Origin: Lycocorax pyrrhopterus obiensis
Lineage: Eukaryota; Chordata; Aves; Passeriformes; Paradisaeidae
Assembly (NCBI GenBank): GCA_014706295.1
Contig: JACSVZ010000038.1
Coordinates: 1,302,001-1,366,000, forward strand
Direction: 5' to 3'
Length of the DNA: 64,000 nucleotides
Below the pieces are notes generated by a model. It did no database searches and had not been told where the DNA came from. It worked only from the letters and a program-made list of their open reading frames with translations. Positions 45,001 through 57,000 of this stretch are shown one piece after another. Position numbers and translations under genes: made by a program. Numbering within the stretch: position 1 is the stretch's first letter; the number at the start of each line of letters is the position of its first letter.

Positions 45001-48000
45001 AGTAAAACCTTTCTGGGGCATAAAGCGACTGATTGCCCTCAGACATGTGTGGTGAGAAATATAATTTCCCTTCAGGGAAGCTGGAGGGAAATTGAAAAGG
45101 GGCACAGACCTGGCTATTAATGAGCATTTTTCAGGCACCACATCAAAAAGTAGGAAGCAGGGAGCTGAATAAGAGCTTTGTGGATATTTAGAGAGAACCT
45201 AAATATTATGGGAGGAGGCAGAGTTGTGCCTTGTCATTCCTGTGTGAGGAAATCTCCCAGCCAGAGGCTCTGTTTGCAGTCCTGCACACTGCTTTACAAA
45301 AAATACCTTAACCTGGAAGGATACAGACAGTCCTTGATCCCCATGAGTGTGGAGCCATGCTCTGTATGGTCTTGGGAACTCTGAGGGCATTGTTACTGTG
45401 AGTGATTCTCCCCTGGACAACCCTATGGAGATCTGTGATTTGGAGTTGGAGCTAGCTGCTGAAATGAGAGTGTGGCTCAGCATGGCTTGTCCATCATAAA
45501 TACACAGGGATTGGACATGAGTTATAGTAACTTTCACCTTGTTTCCCAGCCCTTCCGTGAGGAATCTGTGTTCTGTCTCGTGAGCGTTCAGGATAGAAAC
45601 TCCAAGGTGGCTGAGGCGCTGGTTTGTGTTTGGGATTCTGTGACATCTCCTTTGGCTCTTGGCTGCCCAGGCTAACGCAGGCGGCAGAGCAGCACAGCTT
45701 GTTTTATAATGCTCCGTTTGCAGTGGCTTGAACTGAGGCTGAACAATTGGGCAGGGTTCTGAGATGTCCGTTAAAATTAATGGCCTGCCTGTGGTGAGAG
45801 CTGGGCTGGGACTTGTGGTGAGACAGCTGATGGCCTGAGAGTGCCTATATTTGGATGATGCTGGGCTGAAACCTTTGCAAGCTGCTGCCGAGCTGGTAGT
45901 TGATATCAGCAGCTCCCGTTACTGCAGCTCGGAGCAGTGTGTGGTCTCCTGACTAGTCCCTGATAGAGCTCTGGAACAGCAAGCTCCGGGGCCACCGGGA
46001 AGCTGGAGCAGCAGGCCTACTTTTCAGAAGTGTGAGCAGCTCTGTCAGGCTCAGTCTGAGCCGTGGCTCCTGCCAGGGTGTGAGGATATTTGGGTGCGCC
46101 TCTTGTTTTCTCCTCACGAACTCACATTTGACTATCCCTACGCCTTGGCTCCCAGCCAGCCCTCGGCCCATCGCTGGTCAGGTGCTGCTGTTGTTGTCTC
46201 CGTGGTATTTTTAACTGCAGCACCACCACGTGGTCCAAGGAAAAACGGGCTCGTGGAAAACACAGGAAAAGATGGTGGTTAAAGAAAAGGATAAGCTGAA
46301 GGGGGAGGAAGGATGGGGGAATGATTACAAGAATGAGGTCTTTTCACTGTCCAGTAGACACAAAAAGTCTGGTGACTTCCATGGCTGTGATGAGCTAGAG
46401 GAGCAAAAGCTTTCTTATTAGAGACACTAACAGCAGGAGGAATTCTGCATTTAAATCAGAACAAAAAACCATTGTTCTGCTAGAAACGTGTGTGATCTGT
46501 GAAGAAAGTGGGCAGCTCGGATAGTCTGGTACATTGTAACTCGTTTTTCTCTCCCACTGATTCCTCCCATCTATCCTCACCCCACACAACACAGAGTCTC
46601 CCAGGGGAGGAGGCTGTGCTGTGTGTCGAGGGTAGAGATGCAGGAGAGTCTCTGCAGCTCACAGATGTGCAGTTAGGAGCCTGGCAGGGATCAAAAACAA
46701 AGAGGAATGATTGCAGTCACAGGGATCTCGACAACAGCGGCCACCCAAACTCTGCCGTTACGTAAACTATGAGCTGTGAGTCTCTAGGTTTATTGTTCAC
46801 CTGGAAATGAGAAAGCTCCTCTTGAGCCTTTGCTATCATGGGTGGAGAAGGCTCTGTGCCTAAATTAATCCTCTCTTATAAACATGCTTCCAGAGTTTAT
46901 GCAACAAGAGTTAGATGAGTCCCAGGGAAGCCCTGACAGGAGGAGAGCTCTCCAAGCAGGCTATGCCATGGAGGCAAGCCAGGGATATGCTGTGGAACAC
47001 AGATGAAGGATTGCTTCCCCTGAGCTTGAGCACTGGGATAGAGGTGGGTCTTCTACATCTTTGGTTGACAGTCAATCCCTATTACTTTATGAGAAAGACA
47101 GAGCCTAGGCCCCCACAGGGGTGTCAGATTGACCATCCTCTTCCAAGGAAACCGATAGCTGCAACTAAAATTTGGCAAGCTTCAGACAAACTCCTTTAAG
47201 AGAAGGTGCTCACTTTAATGAATCTTCCTGAACAATACAGGCTGTGCTGGACTGTCCACCTGTCCTAGGCTGACCCTTGCTGGCTGCTTCAGTGCACTGG
47301 CTGATCTCTAACTGGTTGCTGTAACAACTGGTCTCCAGGATTTATTTAAGGCATGTTGTGAAAGAGGTTTGGAGAACCATTTCCTTTCTCACAATGAGTA
47401 AGGGAGAGGACACGGATTTCCACAGTTTGTCAGGCAAACATCCTCCACCCGTGGCCAAGGAGAGGCCAGAACAGCTTTTGGTTTGACCTGAAATTTGGTG
47501 TGAAATTCACCTCTCATTCAGCTCTTGTGCCTGCATGGTTTTGCTTTTGGATTCCCAGTGCAGTACCAAGAAGCTAATAGGTGAAGGATAGTTTTGGCTT
47601 ATGATAAGGAGGAATTGCTTGATTTTCTATCCTGAAATTTCTGTTCATAGCCCACACAGAGTCCTGAGAAATCTGAAAAACAGCAGGCAACCTGGAACTT
47701 TGCATTTCCGGAGAGAGACACAGCTGCCAAAAATCTTCTGTTTTGGGGGGAAAAAGGAGGTTTGGCTGCTGTAACACGATGACAGTGATAAATGGACTGG
47801 GAGTCCCACTTGGAATAAACGATTACTGACAGGAGTCCAAATAAACAGAGGCAAAACCAGAGCGGCTGCGTCAGGCTGTGGGTTAAGGTGGTTCTGAGCC
47901 AATGGAGCAAATGTAAAAGCGGCTGCAGCGCTGGTTGCAGAGGAAACACTGGCTGAGCTGAGTGTCCTGACACAGAGCTGGCTCAGCCAGCTCGAGAGGG

Positions 48001-51000
48001 CTTAGAAAAGGAAACCAAAGTACATCCTATTCTCAGTGCGTCTCCTTTTCTGCTTTTCACTTTCTTTTTGTATCTGGGCAGTACTACCTTGATCTGGAAC
48101 ATCTCCAAGTGCTGCTTCTTCCATTCCCTGATAAAACCTGAGGATCTCGTACATTTGGGCTGACAAATGCATAGGGACAGTAATCAACCTGAGACACATT
48201 CAGCAAGAAATCTTTTGTTATTACAGAATTACACAGGATTAGACAGTTGGTGCTGTTCTCTTCTTTGCAATCCAAACCTTAGCTCCAAGCTACAGAGTCT
48301 CGGAGCTGGCTGCTGTGCCAGATTTTGCACTGATTTTGTGGCGATGCCCTGAGGCCGCACAAGCACAGCATGTTCTCTCCATGACAGCTGCAGTTGGGCA
48401 ATCTGCAACGCTTTACTTTTATATTACAGCAAAGCACGAAGTTTGAAGTGCCTAAGGATTAATCAGTCACCAAGTGACAGCCAGCTGTTTACCACCAAAC
48501 CGCTTTATTTAATGATCATTTCTCTGTAGTGCTGACAGGCCCCAATAAACAACTGGGATCTCAGTGTACTCAGTCCTGTAGAGAAGCAGCACAAAAGTGA
48601 ACATTTAGGAAAAGCTTGCAACTATGAGACGAAGATAAAAATAAAATCGATTAAACAGGTGGCAGTGTGGAAACCAGAGACCACATTGGCCCCGTGGCAG
48701 GATTTCATCACATTTCCAGCCCAGACAGTGGCAGGTTCTTTCAAAGCAGCATGGGAAAGCTGCAGGGTGGATTTTGAGAGGGAAGTTTGTTTTGTAATTG
48801 TGTATGTTGTGTTTTCAAGCTCAACAGGCAAGTAGGATATGTGTGATTTAAAATATGACAAACTTTCAATCAGTATTGTAAATCCTCAGAGTGAAATCGG
48901 GAGGTGAGGTTGGGTGGTGAGCTCTTCCCAGTTTTCCTCCCTGCACCGAGTACCCCAGCAGCCCAGTGCTAGTACATCAAACCTTATTGGTGTCAGGGAA
49001 AAGGTGTTTTTTTCCAGCAAGCAGTTTGGTTCTATGAGTCAGTGCATGAATCTACTGCTAGGGAAGATAATTCCCCTTTGCTCTCATCATTTGTCTGTGC
49101 AGGGGTCACTGACAAAGGCCTGGGCAGGCACTTGCTGTTGAGGGGTGGATAGGGAAAGCCAGCGCCTGCCTCTGGGCACTGCAGCCTTGCCTTGGCAGGG
49201 TGTTTGTAAACACTCCAGCACGTTGGGATGGCAAATCCCACTGGCCTTTTAATAACATATTATGTATTTCAAGTCCCAGGCACTGTGCAAACACATGAAG
49301 TGCCATGCTGATGGTGTCACTGGGGTGCCACATCCCATCTGTTAGGGGCCTCTTTAGTCTGGGAGGAACCATGTGCCCTCCCTGAGGGGAAAGTATGGGC
49401 TAAGGGTGGCCATGTGCCCTCCCAGAGGGGAAAACACGGGATGGGGGGGGCCCTGTGTCTTCCCTCAGAGAAGTCATGGGTTCTGGGCAGCCGTGTGTCC
49501 TCCCTGAGGAAAAAGTGCAGGCTTGGGGTGGCCGTGTTCTCCTGAGGGGAAAGCATGGGCTGAGGATGCTCATGCTGTCCCTGAGGGGGACATGCAGGTT
49601 GGGGGCCCTGTGCCCTTCCTGAGGGAAAGTGCAGGCTATGGGTGGCCATGTGCCCTCCCTGCAGGAGGAAGGAGCAGGCTATGGGTGGTTGTGTGCCCTC
49701 CCTGAGGATGAAGCACAGGCTGAGGATGCTCATGCCCTCTGTGAGGGAGACGTGTGGGTTGGGGGCCCTGTGCCCTCACTGCAGGAGGAAGGAGCAGGCC
49801 ATGAGTGGCCATGTGCCCTCCCTGAAGGAAAGTGAGGGTTGTGGGTGGCAAGTGAGGGTTGTGGGTGGCAAGTGAGGGTTGTGGGTGGCTCTGCTTTGCC
49901 TGATGGAAAGCATGGGGCTGGATCGACAATGTGCCCGCCCTGAGGGAAAAAGGCAGGTCAGGGGAGACATGTGCCCTCCCTGAGGGGAAAGCAAGAGCTA
50001 TGGGTGGCTCTGCCCTACCTGAGGGACAGGAGCAGCTCGAGTGGCTGTGTCCTCCATGAGGGGAATGAGGTCAAAGGATGGCATGGAGGGCACCGTTCCA
50101 CCCTGAGGAGTGCCCTCCCTTAAGGAAGGTGCAGGCTGTGGGTAGTCGTACCCTTCCTGAAGGAAAACGCAGGCTAAGGGTGGCCATTGTGCCCTCCTTG
50201 AAGGGAAAGTGTGGGTTGCAGGTGCTTGTGCCCTCCCTGAGGTGAAAGCGTGGGTCAGGGCTGGGTGTGCTCTTCCCGAGGGAAGGAGCAAGCTAAGGGT
50301 GGCCGTGTGCTCTCCCTGGGGAGCGAGCACGGGCTGTGGGTGCTCATGGCGTCCCTGAAGGGAAAACACGGGGTGAGGATGTTTATGTGCCTTCCTTGAG
50401 AGGAGCGTGCAGGCTAAGGGTGTTCATGCCCTCCCTGAGGGGAAAACATGGGCTAAGGATGTCTGCGTGCCCTCCTTGAGAGCAGCGTGTGGGCTAAGGA
50501 CGCTCACGCCCTCTCTGAAAACAAAAAGCGGGCTATGGGTGGTCAGTGCCCTCCTTGAGGGGAAAGTGCAAGGTATGGGTGCTCGTGCCCTCCCTGAGGG
50601 GAAAACAAGGGTTAAGGGTGTCCATGTGCCCTCCCTGAGAGGAAAACAAGGGTTAAGGGTGTCTGTGTGCCCTCTCTGAGGGGAAAACACGGGTTAAGGG
50701 TGTCCATGTGCCCTCCCTGAGAGGAAAACAAGGGTTAAGGGTATCTGTGTGCCCTCTCTGAGGGGAAAACACGGGTTAAGGGTGTCCGTGTGCCCTCCCT
50801 GAGAGGAACGTGAGGGCTGCGTGTGTTCGTGCGCTCTCCCTGACGGGAAAGCGCGGGCTAATGGTGTCCGTATGCTGTTCCTGAGGGGAAAGCATGGGCT
50901 CAGACCGTCCCTGTGCTGTCCCTCAGGAGCCAGGACCCTGCCCGGCCGTGCTGCGGCGCGCAGGCGCACCCTCGTCCCCATTTTCCCTTCCGGGACACGG

Positions 51001-54000
51001 GGGCGTTTCCTGTTGCTGTGGCGGCGGCTCCCGGGACCGAGAGGGAACCGGCGGCTCCCCGGGGAGTCCGGTAAGAGACCGGGCTGTCAGCGCGCCCGCC
51101 GGCGCCTGGCTCCGCTCCCCCCCCGGCCCTAGCGAGCCCCCGGGCACCGGCACCCCCTCCCCGGGGCCGCGGCGCGGGGACCGCCCGGCCCCGGTCCCTG
51201 TGAGGGCAGCGGGGGCTCAGAGGGCTCCACGGGGTCCCGGCGTTTGGCCGGGGCAGCGGATTGATCTTCGCTTTGCCCCAATCCCGCAGGTTTACAGCCG
51301 TCCCGACCTTTGCAGCTCGGGGCTTCAGCTGCGGGACGGGACGCAGCTTGAAAGATGCAGTGTTTACATTAGAAAGCTCTTTTAAGGGCTACCGAAGGAG
51401 TGAAAAATGTTGGTGTGTGCGGTAAGGAGGCGAGCGGCTGTAGCCTGTGTGAAACCGGCTCTCTTTATACCATAGCTTGAGTCTGAGCATCCTTGTGATC
51501 ATTAAATCCCGCACCTCGTCCTCTCGGTTCTTACACGCATTGTATGTACTGGTGCTGAGAAAAGTCTGGGATGTGCGTATAAAGACCTTAAATGCGTTAG
51601 GGAAAAAATGGTGAAAACTTCCCCTTATCCACAATTGTGAAGACTGACCCATTTTAAATATTCCACGGCCCTGGCTCCTTGGGGAGAGGAGCGGGAGATG
51701 ATATCAGCTTAGCTTGTGTGTGCTGAAAGGAAACGCCAGCAGGAGCTAGGAGTGGTGATGGATTTTGTAGGAGGAGCAGAGAAACAGGCAGTGATTCGAA
51801 CAAATAGCTTTCTGAATGTTTCTGGTGTTATATTTGGTGTTGCTACTCTAATAAATAAGCTTAATTTCTGAATACTGTTTGAAGATTTGGTGTGTCACCG
51901 AGAGAAAAAAGGGCTACCTGTTAGTTCCTTTGCACTCCCCTCTTAATAAGGGGGTTTTATGGGAAGCTTTTTTATTTGGCACTTTTTGTTTAAATTTATA
52001 AAAGTAATAATATCTCTTTGGCACGGTAAAATAAAAGAAACCCATGAAACATGGCTCTCAAACAGGAGCCATCGGACATTGTGTGTTGTAGTTCCACCTA
52101 CTGTTTACCTATGAAATATTTTAAATACCTTTTATGATTGTCATAGTTGCTGCTTCAGTTCTGTAGCATAGACTGGGGGAAGGGTTCAGCGTGAGAGAAT
52201 TGAATTGGGACTCCTATTTCTTTTAAGATAATATGCAGATTTTACTTGGCATTGTTTAAAAACCAGAACTATTGGTTGTTTATGTGTTTCTATGCCTAAA
52301 GAAAACCTCGTGGCTGCCAGAACTTGCAGGGTTGGGAATCACACAACCCCTCTTTTGCTTAATCCAACTGATATTTTGACAATAAAACTAGATACAGTGA
52401 GAAAGTAATTTTAGGTTGTTTTGGAGACAAAGAGGAATGCTCTAACAGGGAGGCTGAAACTTGATAATTTAGTGCTGTTGCTCTCTGGCGTGGACTGTCT
52501 CTGTTTCAGAATGTGAAGCATCTCATCTCCCTGCACCCTTCCAGTTTTTGGTTTCTGCCTCTGTGTAATTAGGCAAGTGAGAAAATAAGTAAACACCGGC
52601 CACCAGAGCCACTAGGACGAAGTTAAATCTGCTCCAAGTTCCACAAGATACCTGACCTGGATTTACCCAATACAGAAACTTCCTCGTGTTCCACTGAAAC
52701 TCCTCCTCTTTTTTGAGAAGTTTTATCACAGGCACTCTGCTTTTCCTGGAATGCTGTGGTGGTTTGAAATGTTTCTTGGCCGTTGTATACACCCATCTGT
52801 GTATAAATGCAGAGTTTATATTCTGTGTTAATCATTCATATGCGGATTGTTTCCTTTGTCAGTTCAAGAGGGAGGAGTTCCCTATGTGGTGTAAGGGTGA
52901 GGAAGGAGGGAAGAGATTTCTCTTTGATCCCTGAAGCACTGGACAGTTAAAAACAGGAAAAAATATTAAAATTATTAATTTCACAAGGAAGCTAATTTGT
53001 CCTTGGCTCTCTTCAGCTGGTTGGATTTCATAAATGGTGAATATATCCTTAGTAGTGAAAGAGTTCTTGAACTCCTTGTATCATTAGAATCACTGTTAAA
53101 ATCTGTCCCTGTTTGAACTTAGCTGCCTTAAAGTATTTTTTTAATCTGTCATTTAAAAAATAAACAAAAAAAATCCTTGAGATAAAGAAAGTCAACAGTT
53201 CAATTTTAGATTAGCCACAGCATTTTTGTCTGTTAGTTGTTGTTTGCAAATGGCCTTTTAAGAGTTATTTTATTGGGCAGTACCGTTCCAGACCAAAGGT
53301 CGGGGTCATAGTGCTCATGATGTCTGGTGAGTCATAGATTTGTCCTGGAATCCAATTCTGGAAGACATTTATAGGACATTGGCAGTGTCTGATCCCCTGA
53401 TTCCAGTTGAGGGAAGAAATGTCTTTGCCTGCCCCTTTCCAGCCAGGTTTGTTGCCCTCTCATACTGTGAACAGGGTGATGCTTTTGAGTGTTGTAATAT
53501 GTTGTCCAATAAAATGCTCCCAGGTTGTAAATTACTTTCTGTGAGCTATTGGGAAAACATCTCATTAATAAGGGAAGGTTTTTATTATACCAGATAGTAA
53601 ATTCATTACCCTCAGTCATGAACAGATCTTTTCTGATGTTTATGAGCCTTTTAGTCTTAAATATTTCTTTGCTGGTTGAGGTCCTTGCTTTAGTCACTCA
53701 TGAGGTCATCTTTGGCACAGGCTCCTGCAAAATGCTTCAAGGGAGTGACAGTCCCTGTAGTAAGCAGATCTGGGATAATGTGATGCTCCCAAAATTCTCA
53801 ACCTTAATTCCAAACCCATTGATTAAAGCCCAGTAACAACCCTGGTGGGTTTGCTCAGTTTCCACACTCTGTGTGGTTCAGTTGCTCTGGTACCCTTAGC
53901 TGAGGTAGTGGTGCTGCTGCCCCCATCCAGTTGAGATGACCCAAATCCTTGGACCTTCTTGGTGTGTTGGCACTTTGGTGTTGTCAGCGCTGGCCGGAGT

Positions 54001-57000
54001 TGCAGCCCTTCTGCATAGTTTCTATCAAGATGAAATCCTTTGGAGGGTCTGTTTTTCCCCCGCCAAATTAATCTTCTTGCTGTTCACTGAGTGATTGAGG
54101 GAGAAGACAGGGAAGAGCCTGGGTGCAGCCCTCTGAGTTTTTATCTCTGCCTTTCTCAGGAATATCTTCTGTGCCTCTCCTGTTTGGGAAGAGCTTGCTG
54201 ACAGAACTGTCCTTTTTTCTTTTTTTTTTTTTTTTGGACCTTCCCAAATTCTTGATCTGAATAAGACCAAATGCTACTGATGATAAATGCAAAAATAATT
54301 TTCTTTGAGTTTACTGATGCTGCTTTACTTTGGATGGCTGGAAAAGATAGAAATCTGGTATTTCTCTACACCTGTCAACAACCCTTCGTGTGTATCTCTG
54401 CTCTTAAACATCAGCCTCCACGTGTGCAGGTTCCTGTTCTTTCTTTACTGTCCCCTGTCCCTCATTCTTCTCTTTGCTGGTTTTTTTGACCCCTGCAGTT
54501 CTCTGATACCGTTTTCAGAGAGGCTTCATAAGAATGCAGAATAATAAGAATAAATGCAGAAATCTTACATGCATGAAAAGCAAACCACAGTCACTAGTAT
54601 TCAAAAGCTCCTTCTCATCCTGAATAAGTGTGTCCTTCCTTCTGCACTGTGAAAGTGTGTTGAATAGAGGAAGCTGGAGCAGGTTCTATAAAATGAAATA
54701 TTCTTATAAAACAGTCTTCTGGCAGGTTTCAGATTTCTCTTATGTGGGCAAAAATAATGCCACTTTGAAATCATTAAGTAAATGCATTTCAAATAGTCTC
54801 GTGGAGAATCAGGTCCTTGGATTCAGCTGCAGTTTCCTGCGGCTTTTTTGTAGCATTTTCCTGTTTTCTAGTATGTTCTCTGGTGTTGTGTAAAGAACCT
54901 TTCAGCAGTGTAGGGAAGTCATACACAGCACTATTAGATATGTCAGCTGATTAAGTGAAAAATACCTACTGAGAGCGCCACAAGCTGTTATCTTTAACAG
55001 AGCAAGGGCATGATTTTAAAATTGAAATACATTTTTAAGTGAGATCCCTTTTACAGTTACCTTAACAAGGAACCCAAGCTTTTCAAGTGGAATTAGTCCT
55101 ACTAATCATTGATAGGAAAAGAATGCCTGAATGTAATCACTGAAAATGGGTAAATGTCAGGGAATATGAATATCTAGTTGAAGTTAGATGTTTCTAGATG
55201 ACTACATGACAGAATTCTAGATGAGTTATGTGGATTTCAGGACCGTGTGGGAAGGCAGTGGCTGTAGGAACATCGGGCATCCGTCGGGCTGCCTGTTCTG
55301 CCCTGAGGGGAACCCATCTGTGAGCAGGACTTGAAGCCAACCCAGCCTGACGTCATGGAGAATTTTCTCTATTTCCTTTTGTGTGGTGATTTTTGTCCCA
55401 CAGTTTGTTTCTTTGTCTCAGGAGAAAAGGGATTTCCATTGTCAACTACTTGTTTGTTGTTGAGGCGTATCTTTTAACAAGTTCTTCATTCCCTCGTGGT
55501 AGGTGGAGGCCTTATCATTGCCGAAATAATGAATATATTTGTTATTCTCTACACAGTTTTAATAAGTGAATAATTTTGATACATTTTTCTCGTGCATTTG
55601 CAGAGGCACATACATTTGAAATTAGATGAGGTGCCTTTTGGTTTGTGGCGTGGGGTGTGGTAGTGGTAGGAATATCCCAAATAAGAGAAGTTGTGGGAGG
55701 TGATAGTTTTTGTGGATTTGGTTTTTTTTTTTTTTGTGGCAGGCACTTGGGAACAGAACTCTGCACTTCATTTCCCACACTTGGGGAAGTTGTATAACAT
55801 GTAAGCATCTTGCAGGTCTGTACACCCAGTCTTTCTCTCTCAGTCTTGTTTTTATATCTTTATTAATTTACTTGTGTTTAAAGCCAAGTAAGTATTTTGG
55901 TCCTGTTCTCAGGCTTTTGCTGAAATTATGGAAAACACAAGTGAGCATCTCTCTAGGATAGCCAGGAGCCTTAAAGCAGATCCCCAGTCCTGGCGCCAGG
56001 CAGGGGTGGTTCTGAAGAGACCTTAAATAGTTTTTCCTCTGTGCTTTAAACATAAACTGGCTTTTCTCTAGCAGATATGGTGTTCATCTTTCCAGTTTTG
56101 TTCTATTTCTCCTTTAACAGGCATGTCTGGGAAAAGTCAAATCCTGGTGTCCTTTACTGACTTGTTGGTATCCTGCTTTGCTTTTTATGAAGGATCTTGT
56201 TTTATAGATGGGCAGAAAGGCTGCAGAAAATATTTGGCACTATCAGTTCCCCTCCTGTTTTCTCAAGAAGTAGTTATCAGAAGGGAAAAAAAAGAAATTG
56301 GATTTTATTATACTGTTAATAGTTTTGTGGCTTTTGGGTGAGAGGACTGCTTTGGCTCCTGTATCTGGGAACAATTCTTTTGTGCAGCTGGAAGGGTGGT
56401 ACCGCTGTGGTGCTGGTAATGCTCTGATGATTCTGGAGAGTGTTTTGATCTTTAATTTACTGTGGTTACTGCAGCTCCCAGCAATAGTCCATGCAGAAAG
56501 GCAGCTATTCCTGTGGAGTCAAAGAATTGCTGCCCTCTTGACTGGTATCAATTTTGAATGGAGAGACATGGAAATGGCCTTTGCAAAGATGAGGAAAACT
56601 GCTCCACTGGGTGGAGGTTGGGCAGAAAACTGCTCGTGCATTCCAGAGTGGCTCTTGGTTCTTGCATGTGTGAATTGCACTCAGTGGTTCAGTCTTACTG
56701 AAAAAACTCGAGGGTTTGGTATAAAATCAAGACCAGAACATGCACAACAAGGATGCTTGCCACAACAGCTGAGCTTGCTCTGCATCTCTTCCAAAATTAA
56801 GATCCTTTACATGTCATTATTCCTGTCCCTACACGGGAAAGAAGAATAATTAAGATTTTTTGTGTGTGTATGCATTTCAGATTGTGCAGTGAATGTCCAC
56901 AAGAACTGCAAGAGTTTGCTGACTGAATGCAGCAGCATCAGACCCAAGGTGGGCTTTAACATTTGTTCTTCTTTTATAATAACAAGGCTTGACATAATAA

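Larger units (their letters stand above)
44240..56880 (+). other. ARHGEF18: ARHGEF18 intron 10 (12.6 kb), splits the C1 domain
   Basis: The largest intron in the window. It contains a 1.6-kb minisatellite at 49368-50935, followed at once by a CpG-rich promoter-like segment and a splice-donor-bearing candidate first exon (annotated separately). Other parts (44.2-49.3 and 51.4-56.8 kb) show no recognised element. T-rich runs occur near 54210-54235 and 55720-55735. Small ORFs such as 56298-56849 have no splice or homology support. Confidence 0.85.

Noticed and set aside
48002..48199. 65-codon minus-strand ORF with charged, protein-like composition
   Set aside because: No recognisable family, splice sites or neighbouring exons. 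It could be a relic but cannot be supported.
50600..50800. GGGTTAAGGGT runs resembling telomeric repeats
   Set aside because: They are one part of the 41-bp minisatellite unit. There is no tandem TTAGGG array.
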